Assembly: GCF_024347475.1 (NCBI RefSeq)
Contig: NZ_AP025488.1
Coordinates: forward strand, 1-64,000
Source: Vibrio fortis
GTDB taxonomy: Bacteria; Pseudomonadota; Gammaproteobacteria; Enterobacterales; Vibrionaceae
Reading direction: 5' to 3'
Length of the DNA: 64,000 bases
Position numbers and translations under genes: made by a program. The number at the start of each line of letters is the position of its first letter. Position 1 is the first letter of the stretch. Under the pieces are notes generated by a model. The model saw nothing but the letters and a program-made list of their open reading frames with translations. It ran no database searches and was not told where the DNA came from. Shown here piece after piece: positions 17,084 through 32,902 of the stretch.

Positions 17084-17989
17084 ATGCGTATCGCAATTCT
17101 TTCTCGCAACGAAAATCTATACTCTACCGCTCGTCTAAAGCAGGCTGGAGAAGCTCGTGGTCACCAGGTCGATGTTATCGACACGTTGCACTGTGACATA
17201 GATATCGCGAGTAACAATCCGAAGATTCGCTACATGGGTGAAGAACTGCCTCAATACGATGCAGTGATCCCACGTATTGGCGCTTCCATTACCTTCTACG
17301 GTACTGCGGTTGTACGTCAATTCGAGATGATGGGTACTTTCTGTATCAATGAATCGGTTGCGATCAGCCGCTCTCGCGACAAGCTACGTTCACTGCAGCT
17401 TTTGTCTCGTAAAGGCGTTGGTCTACCAAAAACTGGCTTTGCTAGCCGTCCTGATAAGATCCAAGATCTGATCAAGAACGTGGGTGGCGCGCCTTTGGTT
17501 ATCAAACTACTTGAAGGTACTCAAGGTATCGGTGTGGTATTGGCTGAAACCAACAAAGCAGCAGAGAGCGTAATTGAAGCATTCATGGGCCTAAAAGCGA
17601 ACATCTTGGTTCAAGAGTTCATTGAAGAAGCAAAAGGCGCAGACATCCGTTGCTTTGTAGTAGGTAACAAAGTGATTGCAGCAATGAAACGCCAAGCTGG
17701 CGAAGGTGAGTTCCGCTCTAACCTACACCGTGGCGGTACTGCTCAGCTAGTTAAGTTGACTAAAGAAGAACGCGCTACAGCAATCAACGCAGCAAAAATC
17801 ATGGGCTTAAACCTATGTGGCGTCGATATCCTACAATCTAAGAATGGTCCTGTTGTAATGGAAGTAAACTCTTCTCCAGGCCTTGAAGGTATCGAAAAAG
17901 CGACAGGTAAAGATGTGGCTGACATGATTTTCGAATTCATCGAGAAGAATGCAAAACCAAATGCAAACCGTACTCGCGGTAAAGGCTGA
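17084..17989 (+). CDS. rimK: RimK, ribosomal protein S6 L-glutamate ligase
   Basis: 301 residues, the normal RimK length. An N-terminal alpha/beta domain (1-95) is followed by an ATP-grasp fold: [15 protein letters not shown], the glycine loop [33 protein letters not shown] and the metal-binding end [14 protein letters not shown]. RimK adds glutamates to the C-terminus of S6 and in some bacteria makes poly-alpha-glutamate. AAGGA 6 nt before the ATG fixes the start. The aspartyl protease encoded 64 bp downstream is a frequent partner of RimK-type ligases. Confidence 0.95.
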   Translation: MRIAILSRNENLYSTARLKQAGEARGHQVDVIDTLHCDIDIASNNPKIRYMGEELPQYDAVIPRIGASITFYGTAVVRQFEMMGTFCINESVAISRSRDKLRSLQLLSRKGVGLPKTGFASRPDKIQDLIKNVGGAPLVIKLLEGTQGIGVVLAETNKAAESVIEAFMGLKANILVQEFIEEAKGADIRCFVVGNKVIAAMKRQAGEGEFRSNLHRGGTAQLVKLTKEERATAINAAKIMGLNLCGVDILQSKNGPVVMEVNSSPGLEGIEKATGKDVADMIFEFIEKNAKPNANRTRGKG

Positions 17990-18053
17990 TATTGGAAAAG
18001 ATTAAAACGGTTAAAATAACCATGTAAGCCGTTAACTGATGATTGGAACAATT

Positions 18054-18479
18054 ATGAACAACAAAATGATCATAGGGAACACTGAAGCACTTTGCTTACC
18101 TGAGTTAGGGATAACAGGATTACATACACGTGTAGACACAGGCGCAAAAACCTCATCTCTACACGTGGATAACCTTCTTTGCTTTAAAGAAGATGGTGAG
18201 CGTTACGTGGAGTTTGACTTACACCCTGACGTATATCACTTAGAAGAAACGGTACGTTGCACCGCGAAACTAAAAGCGAGCAAGAAAATCAAATCGTCTA
18301 ATGGTGAAGTAGAAACTCGCTGTGTGATTGAGACTCTGCTGCGTATCGGTGGTGAGCAGTGGCTTATCGATTTAACGCTGAGCAACCGTCAAGATATGAC
18401 ATACATGATGTTGCTTGGCCGCCAAGGCATGAGCAATAAAGTAATTGTCGACCCAAGTGAGTCTTTCTTGCTCAACTAA
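18054..18479 (+). CDS. RimK-associated retropepsin-like protease ("ATP-dependent zinc protease" family)
   Basis: About 141 residues. The motif HTRVDTGAKTSSLH (catalytic Asp near residue 28) is the retropepsin-type DTGA signature of the family annotated as ATP-dependent zinc protease, members of which are encoded beside RimK-type ATP-grasp ligases. LLGRQGM near the end is the family's second conserved segment. It may trim glutamate tails added by RimK or process another target; that is inferred from linkage. I prefer the ATG at 18054 to the one at 18039, because GGAA lies at suitable spacing. Confidence 0.85.
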   Translation: MNNKMIIGNTEALCLPELGITGLHTRVDTGAKTSSLHVDNLLCFKEDGERYVEFDLHPDVYHLEETVRCTAKLKASKKIKSSNGEVETRCVIETLLRIGGEQWLIDLTLSNRQDMTYMMLLGRQGMSNKVIVDPSESFLLN

Positions 18480-18600
18480 TAGCGTTGCTCCACGACGCTA
18501 TTTCTAGGGTAAAACTGAATAATACAGTTAACGATACACTCACACGCTATTTTGCCGAATACGCACCGTTGAGTGAATCAAGAGCACCACCCTTTGCAGA

Positions 18601-18624
18601 GGCCAGTCTTTAAGACTGGCTTTT
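18601..18624. terminator. Shared terminator between the protease and metallo-hydrolase genes
   Basis: GCCAGTCTT and AAGACTGGC form a perfect stem followed by TTTT on the + strand. The reverse-strand hydrolase uses this hairpin as its last codons: its stop lies inside the stem at 18610-18612. It serves the + strand gene mainly. Confidence 0.7.
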
Positions 18625-19413
18625 GTCGTTTTTGCCTTTGCGCTTGTCACTAAAACCGAAACGCCAAATCGATTTCAGTAAACTCCTAAATTTGATTTTG
18701 GTGACTCTCCAATGCGTGACAGGTCTACGTGGAGCGCTAACGAGCAGGTGCTCAAACGCGGGTTGATCGAACGCCACCTGACCTCCGTGTGCCACCAGCA
18801 AAGTATCCAATTGAAGGTCGTAGATTCGCTCTACAGAGTGACGATATTGGTTGGGGTGAAAAATAGGAAATGGCGGGATCAACTTCTGTTTTACTTCGAC
18901 CATGAGATCGGCCACGTACGCTAAACGTTCAGATGGGCAATAAACAGACAGGTCTCGATCGGTATGACCGGGAGTTTCCAATACTACCCAATCATCAAAG
19001 CCCGGTATGGTTTCACCGTCCGACAACTTATAATCTGGCTTTAACTTACGTGAATACCAAAGATTGGCCTTTGGCCGACCTAATCGGTTAGCCATCCAAC
19101 GCGCTAATGCCAAGTCAGTCAGGTGCATCAGCATTCCATCCCAACGTGCGTACCAGTCAAACTCTCTGTCAGCCGACACCAACTTACACCCCGTTAAGTC
19201 TCGCAACTTATGTGCAGCCCCTGCATGGTCTGGGTGCATGTGCGTCACTACAACAGTATGTAAGTCATGAAACTTTCGCCCTAAATCTTGTTCAATAAAG
19301 GTTTTCAAATTTGGGATATCTGCTCGGCATGCGCCATCAAGCAATAACAAACGGTCAGGGTATTCCACCAAATACATGTCTTGGATATACCCTTTAATTG
19401 TATGCAGTTGCAA
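18610..19413 (-). CDS. MBL-fold metallo-hydrolase
   Basis: 267 residues with the metal motif THMHPDHAG (H58, H60, D62, H63), then LETPGHTDRDLSVY and ADLMVEV as later metal ligands. It lacks a signal peptide, so it is cytoplasmic, and it is unrelated in detail to the exported hydrolase at 11.4-12.5 kb. The family covers glyoxalase II-like, lactonase-like and quinolone-signal-type hydrolases; substrate unassigned. The last ~25 residues are very basic and run into the terminator hairpin, so the C-terminus may vary among strains. Confidence 0.85.
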   Translation of the reverse strand: MQLHTIKGYIQDMYLVEYPDRLLLLDGACRADIPNLKTFIEQDLGRKFHDLHTVVVTHMHPDHAGAAHKLRDLTGCKLVSADREFDWYARWDGMLMHLTDLALARWMANRLGRPKANLWYSRKLKPDYKLSDGETIPGFDDWVVLETPGHTDRDLSVYCPSERLAYVADLMVEVKQKLIPPFPIFHPNQYRHSVERIYDLQLDTLLVAHGGQVAFDQPAFEHLLVSAPRRPVTHWRVTKIKFRSLLKSIWRFGFSDKRKGKNDKSQS

Positions 19414-19575
19414 AACGACTCCTTGTTCAATACTAACTGGTCAGACCTATACAATAGCAAAACCGCTCTCAAATGTGATCATTTTGTTAAATTAGTCAGC
19501 AAGAACACCCAGAATCAACAATAAACGAAATCTCAAAACAACTGCATATTAGGTATCTGCAATCAATGTTTGGTA

Positions 19576-25779
<6,204 letters not shown>

Positions 25780-26065
25780 AAACAGTATCCTTGTTTACCA
25801 GGGTTTCAGCGTTTTCTTGTCCTTGAAAACTCTTCCAGATTAACAACTTTGAATACGATATTCTATTAAATAGTTTTTATAAAACAATCAACTAAAAGGA
25901 AATGCGATCCCATTAACTTATAGAGAATCTAAATAGTCCAAGTATTCTATATATTATTGTGAAGCGACTGCGTCTTAATCGATCTTTTTATTGCACTCCG
26001 TGCGCAACTGGCATAATTTGAGATTAATCGATAAGGAACATCGACCGCTTTAAAGTTTCAACTGG

Positions 26066-27655
26066 ATGCTGAAGACCTCAATTATGAACAATGTATTGCT
26101 TAATCCCACCACGGCAGAACCCACTTATGAGTTAAAACGCGTGCTCATCGTCGACGATTTTGACTCCATGACACAAACCATGGCGACGATCTTAGAATCA
26201 CTCAAATTTCGTAGAATACATCGCGCCAAAGATGGTCGGGAAGCGCTTGTTAAATTAAAAACCTATAGTATCGACTTGATTCTCTCAGACTGGAACATGC
26301 CCAAAATGAATGGGCTGGAGTTGCTAAAAACGATTCGCCGTGACGAAGAGTTTGCACACATCCCGTTTGTGATGATCACTGGCAACATTGATCAGGATGA
26401 CGTCATGACCTCGATTAAGCACGGGGTCACGGATTACCTTGTTAAGCCCTTTTCACGCAGTATGTTGATTGAGCGTGTCCATAAAGCCTTTAAAGCCCCC
26501 ACACCTCAACTTATTGTTGATAAAGCGGGCTCTACTGAAATTACCCGTTGTATTGAAAACATCCCTAAACCTATGCCACAAAACATCCTTTTGGTGGATG
26601 ATGAACCGAATAACTTAATGGTACTGGGTGAACTACTTAAAGGGCATTACAAGATTCAGGCGTGTCGAACTGGGCAAAAAGCGATAGAGCTGTGCGACAA
26701 AGACACACCACCCGACCTGATACTGCTCGATATCATGATGCCGGAAATGTCTGGGCTAGACGTCTGTAAGGCACTGAAAAGCAATCCACTAACCGAACAC
26801 ATCCCGATCATTTTTGTCTCTGCACTTTCTCAAACCGATGATGTCGTAAAGGGGTTAGAATTAGGTGCGGTTGACTACATTACCAAGCCCATTACTCCCG
26901 AGATTGTACTTGCGCGTGTAAAGAATCACATGAAGCTAGTGCAGCAACGCATGGAGATGCAGATTCAGATTGAAACCATGGTTGAAAACACACGCCTACG
27001 CGATGAAATCGATCGTATGTTTCAGCATGATCTCTGCAATCCGTTGACAGCGATCATCACCAGTTTGCCCGCTCTCGAACAAAAAGCCCAAAATTGCGAT
27101 GAAGAAATCGATGTGATTCGTGAGTCTTCTATGATGATCCAGAAAATGGTCAACAGCCAAGAAACGCTGATGAAGCTAGAAGAGGACAAATACAAGGTTC
27201 AACTTAAACTCATTGATGCCCACTCCTTAATCAAAAAGCTTTGCTACGGCATGCAAGCGAAATGTGAAAAGCGCAATATCTTCATTCATTACAACGTGCC
27301 ACCCTCACATAAATACATGGGCGACTCGCTACTGAGCTACACCATGTTTTCAAACTTAATTAACAATGCCGTTGAAGCTTCACCTCCAGGGAATAACGTT
27401 AAGGTATCAAGCCACCTTGATTCAGAAGAGAATACTGTCCGCTTCACTATCCACAATATGGGAGAGATCCCACCTTATATTCATAAGACGTTCTTCGACA
27501 AATTTGTCACAGACGGTAAAGTAACCGGGACAGGCATTGGGACTTACTCTGCTCGTCTCGCTGCGGAGGCTCAGGGTGGCACCATTGATTTCACCACGTC
27601 TTATGAAGAAGGTACGACTCTTATTCTGACTTTTCCGATTGAGTTTAGTGATTGA
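26066..27655 (+). CDS. Double-receiver regulator with histidine-kinase-like C-terminus
   Basis: 529 residues. REC1 (about 25-150) has LSDWNMPKMNG, REC2 (about 170-295) has LLDIMMPEMSG, and a helical segment leads to an H-box-like QHDLCNPLTAI (~326) and an ATPase domain with NLINNAVEASPPG and GTGIGTYSARLAAEAQGG. The order receiver-receiver-kinase means it can accept phosphate from another kinase and possibly pass it on. No DNA-binding domain is present. It is divergent from the giant kinase with 286 bp between them, so they probably form one pathway. An internal ATG at 26084 is an equally good start. Confidence 0.87.
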   Translation: MLKTSIMNNVLLNPTTAEPTYELKRVLIVDDFDSMTQTMATILESLKFRRIHRAKDGREALVKLKTYSIDLILSDWNMPKMNGLELLKTIRRDEEFAHIPFVMITGNIDQDDVMTSIKHGVTDYLVKPFSRSMLIERVHKAFKAPTPQLIVDKAGSTEITRCIENIPKPMPQNILLVDDEPNNLMVLGELLKGHYKIQACRTGQKAIELCDKDTPPDLILLDIMMPEMSGLDVCKALKSNPLTEHIPIIFVSALSQTDDVVKGLELGAVDYITKPITPEIVLARVKNHMKLVQQRMEMQIQIETMVENTRLRDEIDRMFQHDLCNPLTAIITSLPALEQKAQNCDEEIDVIRESSMMIQKMVNSQETLMKLEEDKYKVQLKLIDAHSLIKKLCYGMQAKCEKRNIFIHYNVPPSHKYMGDSLLSYTMFSNLINNAVEASPPGNNVKVSSHLDSEENTVRFTIHNMGEIPPYIHKTFFDKFVTDGKVTGTGIGTYSARLAAEAQGGTIDFTTSYEEGTTLILTFPIEFSD

Positions 27656-27855
27656 TAAAACTGATATTCTTTTACCATTAACTCCAGCATACAACGAACA
27701 TCATCCCGACCTGCAGCTCGGCTTTCTCCCACTCTCGAGCTGCTTAACGATTTTCTATTTCCCGAGTTTTATCGTGACGACAAACAACCCGATTTGTTGC
27801 ACCAAGTTATTCGGACTATATAAGTGCCCCTTATTTATATGTCCGAGTGCTTTAC

Positions 27856-28458
27856 ATGAACCAAATGATCGACGCGTTATCTACCCAAGGCTATTTTGTT
27901 TGGGATGACTTCCTCACTTACGATGAAGTTGTGGCGTTGAGGGACTGTATTCCAGACAACTGGAAAAAGGCTAGGATTGGCCGTAACGAAGAAGTAACGC
28001 GCGAGTCGAGTATTCGCAGCGACAAAATCCAATGGCTAAGCCGAAATATGGGGCAACCCGCTTCGCAGTTTTTGGACAAAATGGAACGAATCCGTTTAGC
28101 GGCAAACCAAGCTTTCTTCCTTGGCTTATTTGAGTATGAAGCGCACTTTGCAAAATATGAACAAGGCGATTTCTATCAAAAGCATCTTGATTGCTTTAAA
28201 GGTAATGAAAATAGACGCTTAACGACCGTCTTCTACATGAATGACGAATGGTCTGAGCAAGATGCGGGCGAGCTTGTTGTGTATGACTTAGACGATAACC
28301 ACGTAGCAACGATCCCTCCAAAAGCAGGGCGCCTGTTTGTGTTTTTCTCGGAGCAATTCCCACACGAAGTGCTGCCAACAAATACTGAGCGTTTTAGTAT
28401 CGCTGGCTGGTTTCGTATCAACGGTGTAAAAGATAACCAGCTCGATATTGCACGCTAA
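27856..28458 (+). CDS. 2-oxoglutarate/Fe(II)-dependent oxygenase
   Basis: About 200 residues with the iron triad H110-x-D112 (YQKHLDCF) and H170 (FPHEVLPT), plus the 2-oxoglutarate-binding arginine at R180. That is the prolyl-hydroxylase-like SM-20 group. The N-terminal segment QGYFVWDDFLTYDEVVALRD is also typical. Such enzymes hydroxylate proteins or small molecules; the target is unknown. I use the ATG at 27856 in place of an upstream GTG at 27847. A terminator follows. Confidence 0.85.
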   Translation: MNQMIDALSTQGYFVWDDFLTYDEVVALRDCIPDNWKKARIGRNEEVTRESSIRSDKIQWLSRNMGQPASQFLDKMERIRLAANQAFFLGLFEYEAHFAKYEQGDFYQKHLDCFKGNENRRLTTVFYMNDEWSEQDAGELVVYDLDDNHVATIPPKAGRLFVFFSEQFPHEVLPTNTERFSIAGWFRINGVKDNQLDIAR

Positions 28459-28480
28459 TCACTAGCACTTATCTAAACCA

Positions 28481-28510
28481 AGCTCCTCAATCGAGGGGCT
28501 TTGCTATTTT
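28481..28510 (+). terminator. Terminator after the 2OG oxygenase gene
   Basis: AGCTCCTC and GAGGGGCT (one G-U pair) around AATC, followed by TTGCTATTTT. Confidence 0.65.
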
Positions 28511-28650
28511 GCATATCAAGATCGATATCCAATAAAGCTAAGCACGCCCTATGCAAACTCAATTTGTGCATCAAGGTAACGACGCTCATTGGATTATCCT
28601 TTAGACTTAGTTTAAGCATGAATAACAGTGCGTTGAAATAAGGAAACTCT

Positions 28651-29361
28651 ATGCCTCCTATGATTGTTGGTCATCGCGGTGTTGCAGGAACGCATCCTGA
28701 AAACACCAGAGCAAGTATTGAACAAGCAGCCAAACTTGGTCTGAAATGGATTGAAGTCGATATTCAACCGACATTAGATAATCAATTGGTGGTGTGTCAC
28801 GACCATACACTTGAACGCTGCAGTGACGGGTTAGGACGCGTTGACGAGCATACTTTGGCAGAACTGAAACAATTCGATTTTGGAGCGTGGAAGTCATCCG
28901 AGTTCGAAGGTGAGAAAATTCTTACTCTCCCAGAACTATTGGTCTTGGTAGAGCAACTCAATTTAAGCGTTAATCTCGAAGTTAAAGTCGATACCCGCCA
29001 CCAGCCAGCCCACGTTGTTGAGTTGCTCCACGACGAACTAATTCGCTGTTCGATGGATACCGATCGTATTCTCATTTCGAGCTTTAGCCATCGGGTGGTT
29101 GAGGAAGTCAAAAAGCATCTTCCACAATACCGAGTAGGCATGATCACTGAGCAATTAGATCAACAAGATAAAACAACACTAGAAAACGTCAACGCCTTCA
29201 GCTGTCACTTGAATTATGCCAACCTTACTCAAGCTGATATTGATTACCTCAAACAATCTGGCCGAGAGATCTGGTGTTACACCGTTAACCAAAGTGAAGA
29301 CTTTAAGTATATAGACCAAGTTAACGCTATTTTCACCGACTACCCAACTCGGTTCGTTTAA
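28651..29361 (+). CDS. Glycerophosphodiester phosphodiesterase
   Basis: 236 residues, the UgpQ-like cytoplasmic length, with no signal peptide. VGHRGVAGTHPENT at residues 6-19 (catalytic His and metal Glu), IEVDIQPTLDNQLVVCHD (metal and catalytic residues) and LNLEVKVD-like strands follow the GDPD barrel order. It hydrolyses glycerophosphodiesters from phospholipid turnover to glycerol-3-phosphate and an alcohol. AAGGA 6 nt upstream of the ATG supports the start. It stands alone, converging on the L,D-transpeptidase gene. Confidence 0.9.
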   Translation: MPPMIVGHRGVAGTHPENTRASIEQAAKLGLKWIEVDIQPTLDNQLVVCHDHTLERCSDGLGRVDEHTLAELKQFDFGAWKSSEFEGEKILTLPELLVLVEQLNLSVNLEVKVDTRHQPAHVVELLHDELIRCSMDTDRILISSFSHRVVEEVKKHLPQYRVGMITEQLDQQDKTTLENVNAFSCHLNYANLTQADIDYLKQSGREIWCYTVNQSEDFKYIDQVNAIFTDYPTRFV

Positions 29362-29420
29362 CAGTCTCTAAAATAAAACAAGCGATCATCGAAAATAAAA
29401 GCAGGAAAACACTCCAGTCA

Positions 29421-29963
29421 TTACCACTCAATGATGATTGGAGTCCCCATTCTGACAAGGTCAATAAACTCATCCATTTCCTGGTTGGTGATCGCGATAC
29501 ATCCATCTGTCCAGTCAAAACTCTGAACATAACGAGCTGAGCGACGCTCACCATTTTTCAAACCGTGTATTTTGATGTCACCGCCAGGCTCAATGTCGTA
29601 CTTTTCCGCCCATTTTCGATCGGAAGGAGCGGGATAACTGATATGAACGGAGCGATAAAAATTCGAATCCTCAAGCACATAATCGAGATAATAACGACCT
29701 TCAGGGGTTCGGTTATCCCCTTCAAAGCGCTTGTGCCCCTTAGGTTGCTTACCTAGTGCTATTCGATACTCTCGCACTAATGTATCCCCACTCATCAGAT
29801 ACATACGCCGTGAAGATTTGTCGACTTTCACCATAGTTACAGCAAGCTGAGAGAGTAGTGGTTTGGTGAGCGTCGAGGGCTCAGCTGTTGCAGCGCTTTT
29901 CGCCCAGCTCAACATAGGTAACGAGCAGGCGCAATATAGAAAGAGGGTAACGAAGCGACTCAT
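29421..29963 (-). CDS. Exported L,D-transpeptidase (YkuD domain)
   Basis: 180 residues with a signal peptide ending near LSWAKS (residue 23) and a YkuD catalytic domain. H133 lies in KIHGLKNG and C155 in DWTDGCIAI, the active-site pair. The early GKQPKGHKRFEGDNRTPEG segment is typical of the short Vibrio enzymes of this kind. These act on peptidoglycan cross-links or lipoprotein attachment, or amidate/hydrolyse peptide stems, in the periplasm. Its ATG overlaps the stop of the upstream acetyltransferase by 4 bp, so the two are cotranscribed. Confidence 0.9.
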   Translation of the reverse strand: MSRFVTLFLYCACSLPMLSWAKSAATAEPSTLTKPLLSQLAVTMVKVDKSSRRMYLMSGDTLVREYRIALGKQPKGHKRFEGDNRTPEGRYYLDYVLEDSNFYRSVHISYPAPSDRKWAEKYDIEPGGDIKIHGLKNGERRSARYVQSFDWTDGCIAITNQEMDEFIDLVRMGTPIIIEW

Positions 29964-30442
29964 ACATCCTCAAGCGGCATAGACATAATTCGGGATTGAG
30001 TCACCATACCCAGAGACTCATAAAAGCGTTGCGCGTCTTGGTTAAACTCCATCACCTCCAAACGTAATTCTGTCGCGCCTTTAGCTTGTGACCATTGATT
30101 GAAAGCACGCATCATCTTTTTACCAAGACCTTGCCCTTGCGCATCATCCCCAACCACTATCGTATTCACTCTTGCCACTTTATGGCCTTGGATAAAACTC
30201 ACACCTATATTCTGTGTGATTTTTCCAACTAAAAAAGCCACGATCTGATCCTTTTCTTCTGCCACCAAAAAATGCCCTTCCGGCTCCAGCATTAAACCTA
30301 GCCAATAGGCTTCGGAGCCGTTAGTCGATTTGTCGGGAGAGCTAAAAACGTTGGGGGCACCTTGATGATGCTGACGATTGATCTGATCAGAAAGCTTTAA
30401 TATGAATTGAATATCAGCCGCTTTGGCTGTGCGTATACGCAT
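29960..30442 (-). CDS. GNAT-family N-acetyltransferase
   Basis: About 160 residues with the acetyl-CoA loop DAQGQGLGKKMMRAF (motif A) and the C-terminal FYESLGM pattern. The start at 30442 (MRIRTAKAADIQF) is the natural GNAT start, preceded by AAGG. The frame is open 45 bp further upstream, but that extension does not look like the fold. Substrate unknown. It overlaps the transpeptidase gene by 4 bp. Confidence 0.85.
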   Translation of the reverse strand: MRIRTAKAADIQFILKLSDQINRQHHQGAPNVFSSPDKSTNGSEAYWLGLMLEPEGHFLVAEEKDQIVAFLVGKITQNIGVSFIQGHKVARVNTIVVGDDAQGQGLGKKMMRAFNQWSQAKGATELRLEVMEFNQDAQRFYESLGMVTQSRIMSMPLEDV

Positions 30443-30644
30443 AGTCACTACCTTGTTTATGATTAGTTTTACCTTAGCAAAATCCATCGCTCACTGCACA
30501 ATTTCCAAGAGTCGAACTTAATCTAAATCGCCTAATTAATATTAGGATCTTCTTACAAGAAATTTGTTCCGCAATTAGCCCCCTTTTCATTTATCGCGAA
30601 TGCTACTATCCCTAAATACCAACAAGAAGGACGGGAAAACCGAT

Positions 30645-31628
30645 ATGATTACGTTTGCTGTGATTGGGACCAATTGGATCACTCAAAAATTTGTACAGGC
30701 TGCACATGAGATGAACGCCATGCAACTAACAGCCGTTTATTCTCGAAATCTAGAGAGTGCAGTTGCATTCGGGGATGAGTTTGGCGTAGAGAAGCACTAT
30801 ACCGATCTACATGAACTTGCTAATGATCAAACCATCGAAGCGGTTTACATCGCCTCACCGAATTCATTTCATTGTCAGCAAGCGATCACGCTAATGAAGC
30901 ACAAAAAGCATGTGATTTGCGAAAAACCGATCGCCTCAAACATCAACGAGGCAACCAAGATGTTTGAAGTCGCGAAGGAGAACAATGTCGTTCTATTCGA
31001 GGCGTACAAATCTCAATACCTGCCTAACTTTCAAGCCATTAAACAGGCACTAAATAAGATAGGTAAAATCCACAAAGCACACATCAGCTATTGTCAGTAC
31101 TCCTCTCGATACCAAAGATACTTAGATGGCGAAAACCCGAACACCTTCAATCCAACTTTCTCCAATGGATCCTTAATTGATATCGGCTTTTACTCAGTGG
31201 CTGCCGCTGTTGCTCTATTTGGTAAGCCTCAAAGCGTGCAAGCATCTGCCCACTTACTTGAGTCAGGCGTCGATGCTCATGGCAGCGCGATCTTCTCCTA
31301 CCCAGAGTTTGACGTGACCTTAGCCCACTCAAAAGTCAGTGACTCTTACGCATACAGTGAGATTCAAGGAGAGCTAGGTTCTATTTTGATAGACCACATT
31401 GCTGAGTGCACAGATGTGAAGATTCAATATCGCAATGGTGAAGTAGAAGACCTAAACCAGCCACAGCATGACAACTCTATGTGTTATGAAGCGAATAGAT
31501 TTGCTCAGGTACTTAACGGAGATAAAGAAGCACAATCTGAGGCGCAACAGCGTGCGCTCATCGTTTCAGAGCTCATAACAGAAATGCGTCGTCAGGTTGG
31601 TGTACACTACCCAGCCGATGAAATTTGA
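30645..31628 (+). CDS. Gfo/Idh/MocA-family oxidoreductase
   Basis: About 327 residues. An N-terminal Rossmann fold binds NAD(P): AVIGTNWITQKF near residues 5-16, YIASPNSFH, and VICEKPIASN where the lysine is the usual catalytic residue. The C-terminal alpha/beta domain contains SLIDIGFYSVAAAVALFGKP. Such enzymes oxidise or reduce sugars and inositols. I start at 30645, because the upstream extension from 30600 lacks Rossmann sequence. No linked catabolic genes indicate the substrate. Confidence 0.87.
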   Translation: MITFAVIGTNWITQKFVQAAHEMNAMQLTAVYSRNLESAVAFGDEFGVEKHYTDLHELANDQTIEAVYIASPNSFHCQQAITLMKHKKHVICEKPIASNINEATKMFEVAKENNVVLFEAYKSQYLPNFQAIKQALNKIGKIHKAHISYCQYSSRYQRYLDGENPNTFNPTFSNGSLIDIGFYSVAAAVALFGKPQSVQASAHLLESGVDAHGSAIFSYPEFDVTLAHSKVSDSYAYSEIQGELGSILIDHIAECTDVKIQYRNGEVEDLNQPQHDNSMCYEANRFAQVLNGDKEAQSEAQQRALIVSELITEMRRQVGVHYPADEI

Positions 31629-31787
31629 GCGCAATTTGCTAACCCTATGATTTGTATAAATGAGCTACTTATAGATAAGCTTTACTTGTCTTGACGACAA
31701 ATTACCTGATTAGTTGATATCTGGATCATCTGATTAAATCCGCCTTCGAAAAGCAAAGTTAATTTTAATTTATTGAAGGTGTTTAAA

Positions 31788-31946
31788 ATGTTTTCAATCG
31801 AAGATCGTGTTGTAGCAACAAAAGGTATTGAACTAGGTGAGATGGTAGTAACAGGCCTAAGCGCTGGCGGTTTCTACGTTCACGTTACAACGATCGAGGG
31901 TGGCTTTACGCTAACTTACCCAATGCAAGATCTTAAAAAAGCATAA
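31788..31946 (+). CDS. Small conserved-looking protein (52 aa)
   Basis: The frame encodes MFSIEDRVVATKGIELGEMV at its start and ends MQDLKKA. A strong GAAGGTG ribosome site 6 nt before the ATG and a clean composition (beta strands separated by glycines, amphipathic) argue that it is a real gene. It resembles a tiny SH3-like or beta-barrel fold, but I do not recognise a family. It stands alone between the oxidoreductase and grxB. Confidence 0.7.
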   Translation: MFSIEDRVVATKGIELGEMVVTGLSAGGFYVHVTTIEGGFTLTYPMQDLKKA

Positions 31947-32005
31947 TTAGACGTTTTTAATTCGCGGTCGAGCACTTAAAAACATCAAAGAATTAGGGCC
32001 TTGGT

Positions 32006-32035
32006 TAATACACTCTTCTGCATTGGAGTGAATTA
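32006..32035. repeat. Inverted repeat after the small protein gene
   Basis: TAATACACTC (32006-32015) and GAGTGAATTA (32026-32035) match at 9 of 10 positions. It has no T-run, so it is a weak terminator at best. An 8-bp direct repeat AGGGCCTT flanks it on each side. Confidence 0.35.
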
Positions 32036-32206
32036 TCAGGGCCTTATCTGTTTCTGCGACCCACTCCTCTCTCCTCATAGCTGCCCGCTCTTTGCGAGTT
32101 GCGAAATTTCTATTACATTTCAATACAAGTACTTATGGTCTCATATAAGTTCTGATACATTAGCGTAATCTTATGCTTTGGTAGCTTATACATTTAAGGG
32201 GAAGCC

Positions 32207-32839
32207 ATGAAGCTTTATATCTATGATCACTGTCCATTTTGCGCTCGTGTCGCTTTTGTCGCACGTTCTTTAGGGCTTACTGTGGAACTGGTGTCGGTCG
32301 ACTACCACGACGCGCAGACCTTGATTGATCTCATTGGCAAAAAGATGGTTCCAGTACTGGAGAAAGACGACGGTTCTATCATGGCGGAAAGCCTAGATAT
32401 CATCAGTTACTTCATGGATCTCGCGAACAGCGATGAACCTCGAGAACCAGCAAATCCTGTTACTCAATTCCAAACTAGAGCTTTCCCACTCACGCAACGC
32501 ATTGGTCGCCCACGTTGGTGGAAACTGGATCTTCCTGAATACCGCACAGAAGAGAGCAAAGCGGCTTGGCGCGAGAGTAAGGAAACCGAAGAGTTCAACT
32601 TCGACAAACTGATTGAGCAGACACCTCAGTTTGTACAACTCATCAATCCACTTCTAAAAGATGCAGAGCTACTGCTTAACTTTGAAAAGGGCGAATCTAC
32701 CCTACCGCTTATCGATCAAGCGGTTTACTTCTCAATGCTGCGCGGTTTCTACGTTGAATCAAGCATTGAATGGCCTCCCACACTCGATCGTTGGATGGAA
32801 AGAAAAAGCAAAGAGCTCGGCGTTGGGCTTCTAGAATAA
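32207..32839 (+). CDS. grxB: Glutaredoxin 2
   Basis: 210 residues, the unusual GST-like glutaredoxin 2 length. The active-site motif C9-P-F-C12 lies in YDHCPFC, and VPVLEKDDGSIMAESLDI is the cis-Pro/glutathione site. The C-terminal half is the helical GST-like domain. It uses glutathione to reduce protein disulfides in the cytoplasm. AGGGGAAG before the ATG fixes the start. It is followed by a terminator shared with the converging flavoprotein gene. Confidence 0.93.
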   Translation: MKLYIYDHCPFCARVAFVARSLGLTVELVSVDYHDAQTLIDLIGKKMVPVLEKDDGSIMAESLDIISYFMDLANSDEPREPANPVTQFQTRAFPLTQRIGRPRWWKLDLPEYRTEESKAAWRESKETEEFNFDKLIEQTPQFVQLINPLLKDAELLLNFEKGESTLPLIDQAVYFSMLRGFYVESSIEWPPTLDRWMERKSKELGVGLLE

Positions 32840-32843
32840 ACCC

Positions 32844-32876
32844 AAAAACCGAAGCATCAGGCTTCGGTTTTTATTT
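32844..32876. terminator. Bidirectional terminator between grxB and the FMN reductase gene
   Basis: AAAAACCGAAGC pairs with GCTTCGGTTTTT around ATCAG. Both flanks are A/T runs, so it terminates from either side. Confidence 0.85.
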
Positions 32877-32902
32877 AGTGCGTTTAGGTTGCCGTCGATG
32901 TT

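Noticed and set aside
27639..27908. 89-codon + strand ORF between the hybrid regulator and the oxygenase
   Set aside because: Overlaps both real genes and has Cys/Pro/Phe-rich random composition.
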